Origin: Streptomyces hilarionis
Lineage (GTDB): Bacteria > Actinomycetota > Actinomycetes > Streptomycetales > Streptomycetaceae
Length of the DNA stretch: 64,000 bases
Reading direction: 5' to 3'
NCBI RefSeq assembly: GCF_024539675.1
Contig: NZ_JAHHIT010000056.1
Span: 1 to 64,000, forward strand
The notes under the pieces are model-generated. The model was given only the letters and a program-made list of their open reading frames with translations. It was not told where the DNA came from and did not search any database. Shown one piece after another: positions 50,996 through 59,896 of the stretch; position 1 is the stretch's first letter; every line of letters begins with the position of its first letter. The translations under genes and the position numbers were made by a program.

Positions 50996-52072
50996 TCAGG
51001 TGAGCCGCAGCAGGGCGGCGGCGTTGCCGCCCCGTACGGCGTGGAAGTCGTCGTCGGGCAGGCGTGCTGCGCGCAGTGCGCCGACGGGGTCCTCGGCGCC
51101 CATGTCGAAGGGGAAGTCGGAGCCGAGCAGCACACGGTCCGCTCCGGCCGCGCCGATCAGCGCCCGCAGGACGTGCGGGTCGTGGACCAGGGAGTCGAAG
51201 TACAGGCGCTTGAGGTAGCTGCTGGGCAGGTGGGCGCAGCCCGCGCCCGCGTCGGAGCGGGCCGACCAGGCGTGGTCGGAGCGGCCGATGTGGGTGGGCA
51301 GATAGCCGCCCCCGTGCGCGGCGATGACCTTCAGCTCCGGGTGCCGGTCCAGCACCCCGGAGAAGATCAGGTGCGAGAGCGCGACTGCGTTCTCGGTGGG
51401 CTGGCCGACGGTGTTGGACAGGTACCACCGGTCGAGGCGCTCGTCGAGCGTGCAGCCGAAGGGGTGCAGGAAGAGGATCGCGCCTGTCTCCTCGGCCTGG
51501 GTCCAGAAGGGTTCGTACGCCGGATCCGACAGCTCCCGGCCCGGTGCGTGCGAGGAGATCTCGACCCCCAACAGGCCCAGGCCCATGGCGAGTTCGAGCG
51601 CGCGCACCGCCATTTTCGGGTGCTGCAGGGGGGCGAGGCCCAGACCGTGCAACCGGCCGGGCGCCTGGGCGCAGTGGGCAGCCGTCGCCTCGCCCGCGAG
51701 CCGGTACACCTTCTCGGCCGTCTCCTCGTCCGCCCAGGATTGGTAGTGCGAGGGCGACGGGCTGACCAGCTGGACGTCCACCCCCTGCGCGTCCATCGCG
51801 GCCAGTCGTACGGCGACGTCCGTCAGCCTCGGGACGCGCTCGGCGACCATGGGGCCGCTGACGGTCAGGGCCGCGGGCCCGTTGCGGCGGGCGTCGAGGG
51901 CCCTGGCTTCCGCCAGGCCCGGCAGGCCGGCCACCAGGGCATCGACCTCGGGGATCAGCACGTGCGCGTGGACGTCGACGGTCGGGGAAGCGTGTGCGTC
52001 CTTGCCCGAGGAGGGGTGGGGGCCGGGCTGGGGGCGGCTTCCGGTGGTGGCTCGGGGAGGGTGGGCCGTCAC
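50996..52072 (-). CDS. Amidohydrolase family 2 (ACMSD-like decarboxylase)
   Basis: A 358-residue TIM-barrel metal enzyme. Metal ligands: VDVHAHVLIPE (HxH), a His in AILFLHPFG, His in KVIAAHGGGYLPTHIGRSDH, and Asp in VLLGSDFPFDMG. This pattern is that of 2-amino-3-carboxymuconate-semialdehyde decarboxylase and gamma-resorcylate decarboxylase relatives. It therefore probably decarboxylates a ring-cleavage product or an aromatic acid. The GTG start (52072) overlaps the stop of the FAD hydroxylase (GTGA). The first 30 residues are Pro/Ser-rich and not part of the fold. Confidence 0.88.
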   Translation of the reverse strand: MTAHPPRATTGSRPQPGPHPSSGKDAHASPTVDVHAHVLIPEVDALVAGLPGLAEARALDARRNGPAALTVSGPMVAERVPRLTDVAVRLAAMDAQGVDVQLVSPSPSHYQSWADEETAEKVYRLAGEATAAHCAQAPGRLHGLGLAPLQHPKMAVRALELAMGLGLLGVEISSHAPGRELSDPAYEPFWTQAEETGAILFLHPFGCTLDERLDRWYLSNTVGQPTENAVALSHLIFSGVLDRHPELKVIAAHGGGYLPTHIGRSDHAWSARSDAGAGCAHLPSSYLKRLYFDSLVHDPHVLRALIGAAGADRVLLGSDFPFDMGAEDPVGALRAARLPDDDFHAVRGGNAAALLRLT

Positions 52073-53199
52073 GGCAGTTCCTTGAGGGCGGTCATGGTGC
52101 GTCCGATCAGTCCGGGCACATCCGCGTCGTGCACTTGGTCCAGCTGCCACTGGCAGAGCTGGACGGACGCCTCGACGACGGTCCGGACGCGCGGGACGCG
52201 TCGGTCGTAGTACGCCTGGAAGAGGGCGTCGTCCCATGCGCGCCCGCTCGTGAGCAGTTCCGTCAGGACCGAGGCGTCCTCCAAGGACATCGCCGCGCCC
52301 TGAGCGAAGGTGGGCGGGCAGCAGTGAGCGGCGTCCCCGACGAGGACGACCCGGCCGCGGTGCCAGGAGCCCTCGACCAGATGCCGGTCGAACCACGTGT
52401 AGTTGACCTTCGCCGGGTCCGTGATGTGCTTGGTGATCTCGGGCCAGGCACCGCCGTACTGCTCGGCCAGCCGGCGCATCTCGTCCGCGTAGGTGGCCGG
52501 GTCGATGGAGTTGCGGTCCCGGTTGGCCTCGACGACGTAGGCGTAGAGGGTGTTCTCGCCGGTGGGGGTGTATCCCGCGATGTAGGCGGGGCCGCCGAAG
52601 GTGAGGTCCGAGCGGGTGACGCTCTCGGGGCGTGGGGCGGGGGCGCGCCAGATGGCCATGCCGACGGGCTCGGGACGGTCGGTGATGCCGATCGCGGCGC
52701 GGGTTGCGGAGTTCAGGCCGTCGGCGGCGATCACCAGGTCGTAGCGGCCCTCGGTGCCGTCGCTGAACCGGACGGAGACACCGTCGGCGTCCTGCTCCAG
52801 GGTCTCGGCGGTGGTGCCCAGCCGTACGGTGGCACCCGTCGCGCGGACGACGTCGATGAGAATCTGCTGAAGTTGCGGCCGTCGCATGCCGAGGGTGGCG
52901 GGCAGGTCGTCACCGCCGGTCTTGATGTCCTCCTTGACGAACAACGGGGTGCCGTCGGGGGTGGTCACCCCCAGCGAGCCGTAGGCGAACCCCGATGCTT
53001 CCACCTGCTCCCACACGCCCAGCTCGCGCAGGACGCGCAGGGCGTTGCCCTGGAGGGTGATGCCGGAGCCGGTGGTGGCGTTCCAGTCAGGTCTGGCCTC
53101 GATCAGATCGACGGAGAGGCCGGCCCGCCGCAGCAGGACGGTGATGGCGTTGCCGGAGGCGCCGCCGCCTATGACGAGGACCGTGCGGGGTGTGCTCAT
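52069..53199 (-). CDS. FAD-dependent aromatic hydroxylase (salicylate-hydroxylase-like)
   Basis: A 376-residue class A flavoprotein monooxygenase. The N-terminal FAD motif is VLVIGGGASGNAITVLLRRA, the DG motif is LVIAADGLNSATRAAIG near 165, and the second FAD motif is VVLVGDAAHCCPPTFAQGAA near 290. The substrate domain includes GSGITLQGNALRVLRELGVW, as in 3-hydroxybenzoate and salicylate hydroxylases. It would hydroxylate, possibly oxidatively decarboxylate, an aromatic acid to a catechol-type product for the neighbouring dioxygenase. Coupled by GTGA to the amidohydrolase. Confidence 0.9.
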   Translation of the reverse strand: MSTPRTVLVIGGGASGNAITVLLRRAGLSVDLIEARPDWNATTGSGITLQGNALRVLRELGVWEQVEASGFAYGSLGVTTPDGTPLFVKEDIKTGGDDLPATLGMRRPQLQQILIDVVRATGATVRLGTTAETLEQDADGVSVRFSDGTEGRYDLVIAADGLNSATRAAIGITDRPEPVGMAIWRAPAPRPESVTRSDLTFGGPAYIAGYTPTGENTLYAYVVEANRDRNSIDPATYADEMRRLAEQYGGAWPEITKHITDPAKVNYTWFDRHLVEGSWHRGRVVLVGDAAHCCPPTFAQGAAMSLEDASVLTELLTSGRAWDDALFQAYYDRRVPRVRTVVEASVQLCQWQLDQVHDADVPGLIGRTMTALKELP

Positions 53200-53222
53200 G
53201 GGGAACTCCCTTGTTCTGCCCA

Positions 53223-54194
53223 TTACTTGACGGCAATCGGATTGACGGGGGAGCCGACGGCTCCGGTGATGGGCAGGGGCGCGGCGGTGAGCCAGAACTC
53301 GTACACGCCGTCCAAGGCGCAGTCGGCCGCGAGAGCGTCGGGGTCCCACATCTCGCCGATCAGCAGGCCCATGTTGGGGATGGCGACCTGGTGCAGCGGC
53401 TGGAAGGCGCCGTCGAACTCGTTCGGCCGTACCTCGAAGCCCCAGGTGTCGGTGGCGATCGCGGCGATCTCGCTCGCGTGCAGCCAGCCGGCAGTGGTGA
53501 AGGACAGCCCCGGAGAGTCGCCGCCCGCGTAGTCGCCCCAGCCCTCGCGGCGGGCGCGCGCCAGCCGCCCGGTCCGGACGACGACGATGTCACCACGGCC
53601 GACGGCCACGCCGTGCGCCTCGGCCGTCGCGGTCAGGTGTTCCTCGGTGATCGCGAAACCGTCGGGCAGTTCTCCGCGTTCGTCGCCGATCACCCGGCCG
53701 ACGTCGAGGAGGACTCCGCGCCCGGCGACGTACGGCGCCATGTGCTCGATGCCGGTGACCAGATCACCCTCGGAGGTGACGGTCTTCGCGGCGTCGCGCC
53801 CGTTCCACGCCTTGCCGTGGTCGAAAATGTGCCCGAGCCCGTCCCACTGGGTGGAGCACTGCAGCGGCATCGCGATCACGTCGTCCGCGCCGCCGATGCC
53901 GTGCGGAAAGCCCTGGTTGCCCAGCGCCGCGTCCGTTCCCGTGTCCAGCATGGTGTGCACGGGGTTGGTGCGGCGGCGCCAGCCCTTCTGCGGCCCGTTC
54001 ATGTCGAACGGCTGCGACAGCGAGAAGCTCACGCCCCGGCGGACCAGCGTCGCACCCTCGCGGCGCTTGGCCTCGCCGAGGAAGTTCAGCGTGCCGAGCA
54101 CGTCATCCTCACCCCAACGCCCCCAGTTGGAAACCCGCTTGGCGGCCTCGGTGATCGCGCCCTCGGCATCCGCGGGGTCGAGCGGGGTCGTCAC
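53223..54194 (-). CDS. Cyclase-family (kynurenine-formamidase-like) metal hydrolase
   Basis: A 323-residue protein of the cyclase/isatin hydrolase superfamily: WGEDDVLGTLNFLGEAKRRE, then CSTQWDGLGHIFDHGKAWNG with the Asp and His of the metal site, RGVLLDVGRV, and DIVVVRTGRLARARREGWGD. Members hydrolyse amide or lactone bonds, for example N-formylkynurenine or isatin. This makes an N-acyl or lactone intermediate possible in this pathway. The GTG overlaps the stop of the following FAH-type gene in the operon (GTGA), and its own stop lies 23 bp before the FAD hydroxylase start. Confidence 0.87.
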   Translation of the reverse strand: MTTPLDPADAEGAITEAAKRVSNWGRWGEDDVLGTLNFLGEAKRREGATLVRRGVSFSLSQPFDMNGPQKGWRRRTNPVHTMLDTGTDAALGNQGFPHGIGGADDVIAMPLQCSTQWDGLGHIFDHGKAWNGRDAAKTVTSEGDLVTGIEHMAPYVAGRGVLLDVGRVIGDERGELPDGFAITEEHLTATAEAHGVAVGRGDIVVVRTGRLARARREGWGDYAGGDSPGLSFTTAGWLHASEIAAIATDTWGFEVRPNEFDGAFQPLHQVAIPNMGLLIGEMWDPDALAADCALDGVYEFWLTAAPLPITGAVGSPVNPIAVK

Positions 54195-55189
54195 GACGCG
54201 GTCCTCTCGGCGACGCAGCGGGTGCGCTGCACGCCCAGACCCGTGATGGAGCCCTCCATGACATCGCCGTCGCGCAGCAGCCGCCCCCAGTGCATGCCGT
54301 TGCCGGCCGGACTGCCGGTGAGCACCAGGTCGCCGGGCAGGAGCCGGGAGGTCCGGGAGATGTACGACACCAGCCGCGCGATGCCGAAGAGCATGTCCTT
54401 GGTGGACTCGTCCTGCATGGTCTCGGCGTTGAGCTTCAGCGTGACGCGCAGGTCACCCGGGTCGGCGATCGACTCGGCGGGCACGATCCACGGGCCGAGC
54501 GGAGTGAAACCGGGAGCGTTCTTGCAGCGCAGCCAGTCGGTGCCGATGGCCTTCATGTCCCGGCGGAAGACGGTGGCGCGGTCGGTGAGGTCGTTGGCGA
54601 TGGTGTAGCCCGCGACGTAGTCCAGGGCCTCCTCGACCGTCACCCGGTGGGCAGGCCTGGCGATGACGGCCGCCAACTCCAGTTCCCAGTCCGGCTGTTC
54701 GGCCCAGTCCGGGAGTACGATGTCGTCGAAGGGGCCGGTGATCGCGCTCGGCAGGCCGGTGAACACGTACGGCAGGTCCTCTGCCGCCCGCCGGTCCATG
54801 ACCGCGGCGATCTCGGCGCGCGCCTCCTCCATGGTGCGGGGGTCGTCGGGGGAGCGGTGGGCGACCTCCAGGTCGATCACGTGCTGCCGGTAGTTGGCGC
54901 CGGACTGGAAGACCTGGCGGGGCTCGACCGGCGCGTGCACCCGCAGGTGCTCCAACGGGCGCCAGTCGGCCGTCTCGTCGGCCGCGAGCTCGTGCAGGCG
55001 AGGGAGCATCTCGTCCCAGCGCTCAAGGATCCCCCGGGTCGCCAGGGCCGGCTCTCCGAGGGCCGTGGGAAGATCCAGCACGCGCCCCCCGGGTATCACG
55101 AGACCGGGGAAAGACGCCTGGCCGGGGGCGGAGAGGACGCCGAGGGCGAAGGGTCCGGAGAAGGGCGCGGAAGTAGCTGCGGGTTTCAC
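54191..55189 (-). CDS. Fumarylacetoacetate-hydrolase-family protein (second of two)
   Basis: A 332-residue FAH-fold enzyme, distinct from the 48953-49924 product. Visible are VFQSGANYRQHVIDLE, the metal-binding DWELELAAVIARPAHRVTVE (E-x-E), AGYTIANDLTDRATVF (Asp) and LVLTGSPAGNGMHWGR. It is the first gene of the catabolic operon (GTG, GGAGGACA site), divergent from the LysR regulator. Two FAH-type enzymes in one pathway suggest a hydratase or decarboxylase step plus a C-C hydrolase step. Which does what is not visible. Confidence 0.9.
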   Translation of the reverse strand: MKPAATSAPFSGPFALGVLSAPGQASFPGLVIPGGRVLDLPTALGEPALATRGILERWDEMLPRLHELAADETADWRPLEHLRVHAPVEPRQVFQSGANYRQHVIDLEVAHRSPDDPRTMEEARAEIAAVMDRRAAEDLPYVFTGLPSAITGPFDDIVLPDWAEQPDWELELAAVIARPAHRVTVEEALDYVAGYTIANDLTDRATVFRRDMKAIGTDWLRCKNAPGFTPLGPWIVPAESIADPGDLRVTLKLNAETMQDESTKDMLFGIARLVSYISRTSRLLPGDLVLTGSPAGNGMHWGRLLRDGDVMEGSITGLGVQRTRCVAERTAS

Positions 55190-55258
55190 GGGAATGTCCT
55201 CCAGATTGCGGTGCGACCAATGTGACCCCCACCGCGTAATCTGGGAAATAGATTCTTT

Positions 55259-55273
55259 AGATGTTGATCATCT
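55259..55273. promoter_or_regulatory. Palindrome in LysR/catabolic operon intergenic region
   Basis: AGATG (55259-55263), TTGAT, CATCT (55269-55273) within an AT-rich patch between the divergent operon and LysR starts. It has the size and position of a LysR recognition box (T-N11-A-like symmetry). Confidence 0.45.
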
Positions 55274-55319
55274 GTGGTGCAAATGGTGCCGCCGCAAGCG
55301 GCCTCGCTCTGGAGGCGTC

Positions 55320-56261
55320 GTGTCCCTCTCCGGCCTGGATCTCAACCTCGTCCTGTCCCTGCGGGCCCTGCTGGAGGAACGCAACGTCACCCGCGCCGGG
55401 CGGCGCGTCGGGCTCAGCCAGCCGGCGATGAGCGCGGCCCTGGCCCGTCTGCGCCGCCACTTCGACGACGACCTGCTCGCGCGGGTCGGCAAACAGTACG
55501 AACTGACCGCCCTCGGCCGCGCTCTGCTCGACCGCACCTCCACCGCCTGCGACCTGCTGGAACGGGTCTTCAGCAGCAGGGCCGACTTCGCCCCGGGCAG
55601 CGAGGAGCACGAGTTCACCCTGCTCACCTCCGACTACGCCCTCACCGTGTTCGGCGCCGAACTCGCCCGGACCGTGCACGCCACGGCCCCGGGGGTACGG
55701 CTGCGCTTCCAAAGGACACCCACCGACGTCACCGAGGACACGGCACCACTGCTCAGCACAGCCGACGGGCTGCTGATGCCGCACGGCGTCATCAGCGGTT
55801 TCCCCGCCGTCGACCTGTTCACCGACCGCTGGGCCTTCCTGGTGGCCGAGACGAACGACGAGGTCGGCGACCAGCTGACCATGGACGACCTGGCACGGCT
55901 GCCCTGGGTCGTCTACCAGCGCGCGTACGACGCTCCGGCCGCCCGGCAGTTGAGCATGCTCGGCGTCGATCCCCGCGTGGAGATCTCCGTCGACAGCTTC
56001 CAGGCGCTGCCCTTCCTGGTCGCAGGCACCCGCCGGATCGCCCTGATACAACAGCGCCTGGCCGAGCTGCTGCGCGGCGTGGCCGCCGTACGCCTCATGG
56101 AACCGCCCTACGGCGCGGTCCCTCTCCAGGAGGCACTGTGGTGGCACCCGGTGCACACCCACGACGCGGCCCACATCTGGCTGCGCGAGACCGCGGCCCG
56201 CGTGGGAGCGGAGCTGGCCGCTTCCGAGCCCGGCCGTATCGCCACCGTCGCACCGAGATAG
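55320..56261 (+). CDS. LysR-family transcriptional regulator
   Basis: A 313-residue LysR regulator. The N-terminal helix-turn-helix is LDLNLVLSLRALLEERNVTR, AGRRVGLSQPAMSAALARLR, residues about 5-45 (NodD/NahR-like opening). The effector domain runs from about 90, with FTLLTSDYALTVFGAELART and DLFTDRWAFLVAETNDEVGD. The GTG at 55320 has a GGAGG site. It is divergent from the 54191-55189 gene and is expected to activate the whole catabolic operon in response to its aromatic substrate. An MFS permease follows on the same strand. Confidence 0.9.
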   Translation: MSLSGLDLNLVLSLRALLEERNVTRAGRRVGLSQPAMSAALARLRRHFDDDLLARVGKQYELTALGRALLDRTSTACDLLERVFSSRADFAPGSEEHEFTLLTSDYALTVFGAELARTVHATAPGVRLRFQRTPTDVTEDTAPLLSTADGLLMPHGVISGFPAVDLFTDRWAFLVAETNDEVGDQLTMDDLARLPWVVYQRAYDAPAARQLSMLGVDPRVEISVDSFQALPFLVAGTRRIALIQQRLAELLRGVAAVRLMEPPYGAVPLQEALWWHPVHTHDAAHIWLRETAARVGAELAASEPGRIATVAPR

Positions 56262-56548
56262 CGGGCTCCTCCAGGTGCCCGGCATCCAAGGCCCGGATGA
56301 TCCACATCTTGGATATCGATCGGATGAGGGCTAGGCAGGACCTGTCCGCCGGCCCATAGTCGTCTCCACCCGGCGCCGTAGCCACACCATCCCCGCCGCC
56401 GGGGCCGCAGGCGCCCGGCGAACCGGCCCGCCGCGACGCCCGGCAGTCATCGGCGCCCCGCTCCGAACCTGCCACGGGTACCGGGCGGCCCGACCACGAC
56501 GGCCGCACCGCCCCGTCCCCCTCCCGACCCGCCACGTGGAGTTCCCGC

Positions 56549-57835
56549 ATGCCTGCATCCGTGCCCCCGCTCCCTTTCCCGCCGTCCGAAGCGGTCGCAG
56601 ACGACCGACCCGAGCAGACCGTCTCCGGTCCCGGCCACCGGCTTCGCCTCACGCTGCTGATGGCCGGCGCCTGTCTGCCCATCCTGGGCGCCGTCCTCAT
56701 CGCCCCCGTCCTGCCGAAGATGCACGACCACTTCGCCCACGTGCCGGGCGTCGACGTGCTCGTCCCCATGGCCCTGACGATCCCCGCCCTCTCCCTGGCG
56801 CTGCTGGCCCCCTTCGCCGGCGTCCTCGTCGACCGGCTCGGACGCAAACGCCTGCTCGTCGTCTCGACCGCGCTGTACGCGAGCCTGGGCACCGCCCCCC
56901 TGTGGCTGGACTCCCTCGGCGCCATCGTCGCCAGCCGCGCCCTCGTCGGCGTCGTCGAAGCCGCCATCATGACCTGCAGCACCACGCTGATCGGCGACTA
57001 CTACTCCGGCCGGCAACGCGACCGCTACCTCGCGATGCAGACGATGTGTGCCTCGATCTCCGCGACGGCCTTCTTCGTGCTGGGCGGCGCGGCAGGATCG
57101 GCCGGCTGGCGCGCACCGTTCTGGGTCTACGCCGTGAGCTTGCTGCTCGCCCCCGCCATGGCCGCCTTCCTGCCCCAGCCCCGACCGGCCGACCGCGCGA
57201 ACGAGCCTTCCCCCACCGCCGCGGAACCGATGGCTGAGCGGCCCTTCCCCTGGCGTCCGCTGGCCGGCACCTGCGCGCTGACCCTCTTCGGCGCCATCCT
57301 CTTCTACACCGCCCAGGTGGAGATGGCGTTCCTCCTGGACGACATGGGCGTGAGCAACTCCGGCGTGATCGGACTGGCCACAGCCATTTCCAGCGCCGCG
57401 GTCGTGATCGGCGCCGCCGTCTTCGCCAAGACCGGCCGCAGCCCGCAGGCCTGGCTGCCCACCGCCTTCGGCCTGAACGCCCTCGGCTTCGCGGTGATCT
57501 GGCTCGCCCCCAACCCCGTCGTACTGACCATCGGTGCCGTGATCAACTGCCTCGGCAGCGGCATCATGCTGCCGAGCCTGCTCACCCTCGCCATGTCCAA
57601 GCTCCACTACGCCGACCGCGGCCGCGGCACCGGCCTGTGGACAGGCTCCTTCTTCCTCGGCCAGTTCGTCTGCCCGCTCGTGGTCCTCGCGCTCACCTCC
57701 GCCGTCGGCACCCTGGCGAACGCCCTGGGCGTCCTCACCCTCGCCGGGACCGTCGCCACCGCCGCACTCGGCCTCACCGCCCGGCGCCGCCGGACGGGAG
57801 CCACCCCGGAGCCGATCCGCCAAATGGCGAGCTGA
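56549..57835 (+). CDS. MFS transporter (probable aromatic-compound permease)
   Basis: A 428-residue 12-helix MFS protein: LMAGACLPILGAVLIAPVLP in helix 1, motif A as AGVLVDRLGRKRLLVVSTAL, and a central loop rich in Pro/Ala/Glu at about 210-230. The first 35 residues are Pro-rich and cytoplasmic. Its closest visible features match single-component aromatic or drug permeases. Next to a LysR-controlled ring-cleavage operon it may import the substrate, though export cannot be excluded. It lies 287 bp after the LysR gene. That gap contains no gene I can recognise. Confidence 0.85.
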   Translation: MPASVPPLPFPPSEAVADDRPEQTVSGPGHRLRLTLLMAGACLPILGAVLIAPVLPKMHDHFAHVPGVDVLVPMALTIPALSLALLAPFAGVLVDRLGRKRLLVVSTALYASLGTAPLWLDSLGAIVASRALVGVVEAAIMTCSTTLIGDYYSGRQRDRYLAMQTMCASISATAFFVLGGAAGSAGWRAPFWVYAVSLLLAPAMAAFLPQPRPADRANEPSPTAAEPMAERPFPWRPLAGTCALTLFGAILFYTAQVEMAFLLDDMGVSNSGVIGLATAISSAAVVIGAAVFAKTGRSPQAWLPTAFGLNALGFAVIWLAPNPVVLTIGAVINCLGSGIMLPSLLTLAMSKLHYADRGRGTGLWTGSFFLGQFVCPLVVLALTSAVGTLANALGVLTLAGTVATAALGLTARRRRTGATPEPIRQMAS

Positions 57836-57902
57836 CCTGCCACGGCACCGATCTCCACCCCGTTGCACCGGAGAAACGAAAGAGGCCGACCCTGATCGCC
57901 AG

Positions 57903-58010
57903 ATGCCGACCCTGATCGCCGCCGTCCGTCGCGATCCGGGCACGACGCACCAGACGTTCCTGCACTACCTCCACCACGTGCACGGATCTCTGGCCGCCGC
58001 GAACCCTCCT
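57903..58010 (+). pseudogene. EthD-domain protein, 5' fragment
   Basis: From the ATG at 57903, MPTLIAAVRRDPGTTHQTFL and HYLHHVHGSLAAANP match the opening of EthD/EthD-like ferredoxin-fold proteins. After about 36 codons the similarity ends at the junction with an IS21 IstB remnant on the other strand. The rest of the gene is gone. It follows the MFS gene and may once have been part of the catabolic island. Confidence 0.55.
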
Positions 58011-58016
58011 CGCACG

Positions 58017-58097
58017 TTCGGCAGCGTGGCGGTCGAGCTCCATGTAGCCGAGCTCGTCGATACAGAGCAGGTCGACGCAGCTGTAGCGGCGATGGTC
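58017..58097 (-). pseudogene. IS21 IstB ATPase remnant (Walker B segment)
   Basis: The minus strand encodes DHRRYSCVDLLCIDELGYME followed by LDRHAAE, the Walker B region of the IstB helper ATPase of IS21 elements. Only 27 codons remain. It fuses directly to the broken EthD gene, so it marks an insertion followed by deletion. Confidence 0.65.
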
Positions 58098-58110
58098 TTG
58101 TTCAGCATCG

Positions 58111-58616
58111 GTCCGGATCGGCGCTCCACTCACGGCTCCCGTATGCGGCCCCCAACCCGCACCTGGTACGACGACGGCAACTGCGCCTTGGGGGGCGCCG
58201 GGCGAAGGCCCCCGCCGAGCCGCCCCCGCCGGCTGAGATGACCGCTTCCATGGGCCAGGAAGACGAGCGCCGCGACGAAGACGGCGACGAGGACGGCGAA
58301 GAAGACGGCGGCAGGGCTCCCGTTAAGTGTTTCCCCCGAGCCGGGACGGGAGCCCGCTCGGGCCGGGAATGACGGTCTGGCTGGGCATGGTGCGCGGGGT
58401 GTGGTTGTGGAGGGACAGTGTCCCTGGGCCTCGCCTATAGCTAACCTGCTGGGAAGATCGTTCGCCGGAAACCCCGCAGAGCCTTTCGCCGCGTAGGCGA
58501 CCGCCCCCCACGACCACACCCTCTCTCTTTGCGGCCCCGGCCGGTCACAACGCCGCCCCGGGGCCGCAGCTGTTCACCGCCGTGACTTGTCGGCCGCCGT
58601 CCGCGTTGCGCAGCCC
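58111..58616. other. Non-coding or decayed stretch
   Basis: No convincing gene. It contains a GAC/GAA/GAG-rich run (about 58260-58310) and several short frames without family features. It probably holds rearranged debris from the IS21 event. Confidence 0.3.
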
Positions 58617-58822
58617 ATGGACGACTACGACCACCTCGACCTCGACGAGATCGACTTCGCACCCGTGGAGCACGACACGAAGCTGCTGCGCCTGCTGCCC
58701 TCGACGAGACGCATGACCTGCTCAGGGTGCTGGGCGCGGTGGCGCAGGAAGGCGGGACGGCCGCGGGGGAGGCGGACCGCCTGGTGCGGGAGATCAGCGC
58801 CCGCGTCCCCTCGACGCACTGA
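58617..58822 (+). pseudogene. Small acidic hypothetical protein with one frameshift
   Basis: The ATG at 58617 begins MDDYDHLDLDEIDFAPVEHD and continues TKLLRLLP. The coding-like sequence then continues one frame over as LDETHDLLRVLGAVAQEGG, TAAGEADRLVREISARVPST and ends at 58820-58822. The total of 206 nt is not divisible by three, so a single indel near 58710 explains it. The product would be a helical acidic protein of about 68 residues. Family unknown. Confidence 0.4.
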
Positions 58823-58926
58823 TCACTCTTCCCGGGCCGCTGGTTAGGCGCGGGTCAGGGGCGGGTGCTGGGTGTGACTGAGCGTCGTAGCTGGTCAGTC
58901 TGGCCGACCAGGTACGAAGTCGCGAG

Positions 58927-59379
58927 TCAGTGGAACCAGACGACAAGGCGTACGTTCTCGGCTCCGTGGACTTCGCTGAGGATGCGCATGACGCTCCAGA
59001 CCCGGCCCCAGTCGGTGTCGGTCCCTGCGGCTGCGGCGCGGGTTCGTGTGCCTGAGGCGTCGGTCTCCTGCCAGTCCGTGGTGTCCAGCTCGGCCCAGGT
59101 CAGCCAGGTTGTCCCGTGCACATCGTGGGGGCCGCCGTAGCCGGCGAACTCTCCGCGTAGCCCGTCCGACGCGTCATCTGGGAATCCGCGATCCTCCGCC
59201 AATGGACGGAAGCCGAAGGAGTTTCGGATCCCGAAAAGGCAGGCCAGGCCCTCATAGGCATTGCCCCTGTTGAGGAGGAAGAGATCGATGCCGACCTCCC
59301 AGACAGAGTCCTCGTCGTCGGGCCCCCATAGACGGGATCCCGGCCGGCATTCGATCATCCCGCTGACATCGGTGGACAT
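58927..59379 (-). CDS. Hypothetical protein, 150 residues
   Basis: Not recognised. It starts MSTDVSGMIECRPGSRLWGP; it has WEVGIDLFLLNRGNAYEGLA, LFGIRNSFGFRPLAEDRGFP and a C-terminal RVWSVMRILSEVHGAENVRL ending in VVWFH. The mixed alpha/beta composition with many Trp, Gly and Asp suggests a small soluble, perhaps immunity-like or SMI1-like protein, but no diagnostic motif is present. The ATG at 59379 fits better than upstream starts, which would add a basic non-conserved lead. Orphan, flanked by decayed genes and a toxin-antitoxin pair. Confidence 0.6.
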   Translation of the reverse strand: MSTDVSGMIECRPGSRLWGPDDEDSVWEVGIDLFLLNRGNAYEGLACLFGIRNSFGFRPLAEDRGFPDDASDGLRGEFAGYGGPHDVHGTTWLTWAELDTTDWQETDASGTRTRAAAAGTDTDWGRVWSVMRILSEVHGAENVRLVVWFH

Positions 59380-59632
59380 GGAGAGATCCTGCCTGCGCAG
59401 GCCAGAAGGCCGCATCACCTCTCCTGCGCGTGCCGAGCCGCGGCTCCCTTTCAGCCAGCGTTGCGCGACTCTGGCCAGCTGCAACGCTCAGTGGCCAACC
59501 AAGTCGATGTGCTCGTCAAGGCCTGAGCGAATCACCGCGCCGGCCAACTCCCCAACGCCCACGTACGTCTGGTCGCCGCCCTTTTCAACGGGGACTGGAC
59601 GCAGGAGAGCGCGCCTGCCGCCCACGCGGCGC

Positions 59633-59648
59633 GGTAACAGCTGTTACC
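59633..59648. promoter_or_regulatory. 16-bp perfect palindrome at toxin-antitoxin promoter
   Basis: GGTAACAG (59633-59640) is followed directly by CTGTTACC (59641-59648), ending 8 nt before the antitoxin ATG. Its closeness to the start implies that bound antitoxin blocks transcription initiation, the usual toxin-antitoxin feedback. Confidence 0.7.
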
Positions 59649-59656
59649 ATGCTGCT

Positions 59657-59896
59657 ATGGCCAAGACACAGCTGGGCGCGCGCGTGGACGAAGACGTCGC
59701 AGAACTCGCGAAGAAGCGCGCCGCCGACCTCGGGCTGAGCATCGGCGACTACCTCGCCCGCCTCGTGCACGATGACACCAGCGGTCTGCGCGCCCGCGCG
59801 GTGGACGCCGCCGCCCGGTTCCTGGCCGACCACCAATCCGTCTTCGACGAGGCCGAACAAGCCGAGCAGACGCCCCCCGGAGCGCGCGCCGCCTGA
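59657..59896 (+). CDS. Antitoxin-like small protein (ribbon-helix-helix type)
   Basis: A 79-residue protein. The N-terminal part, TQLGARVDEDVAELAKKRAA then DLGLSIGDYLARLVHDD, has the strand-helix-helix pattern of RHH DNA-binding antitoxins. The C-terminal helix (AVDAAARFLADHQSVFDEAE) would cover the toxin. It overlaps the toxin gene by one base (stop TGA and start ATG as TGATG). A 16-bp palindrome lies just upstream of the start, the expected autoregulatory site. Confidence 0.75.
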   Translation: MAKTQLGARVDEDVAELAKKRAADLGLSIGDYLARLVHDDTSGLRARAVDAAARFLADHQSVFDEAEQAEQTPPGARAA

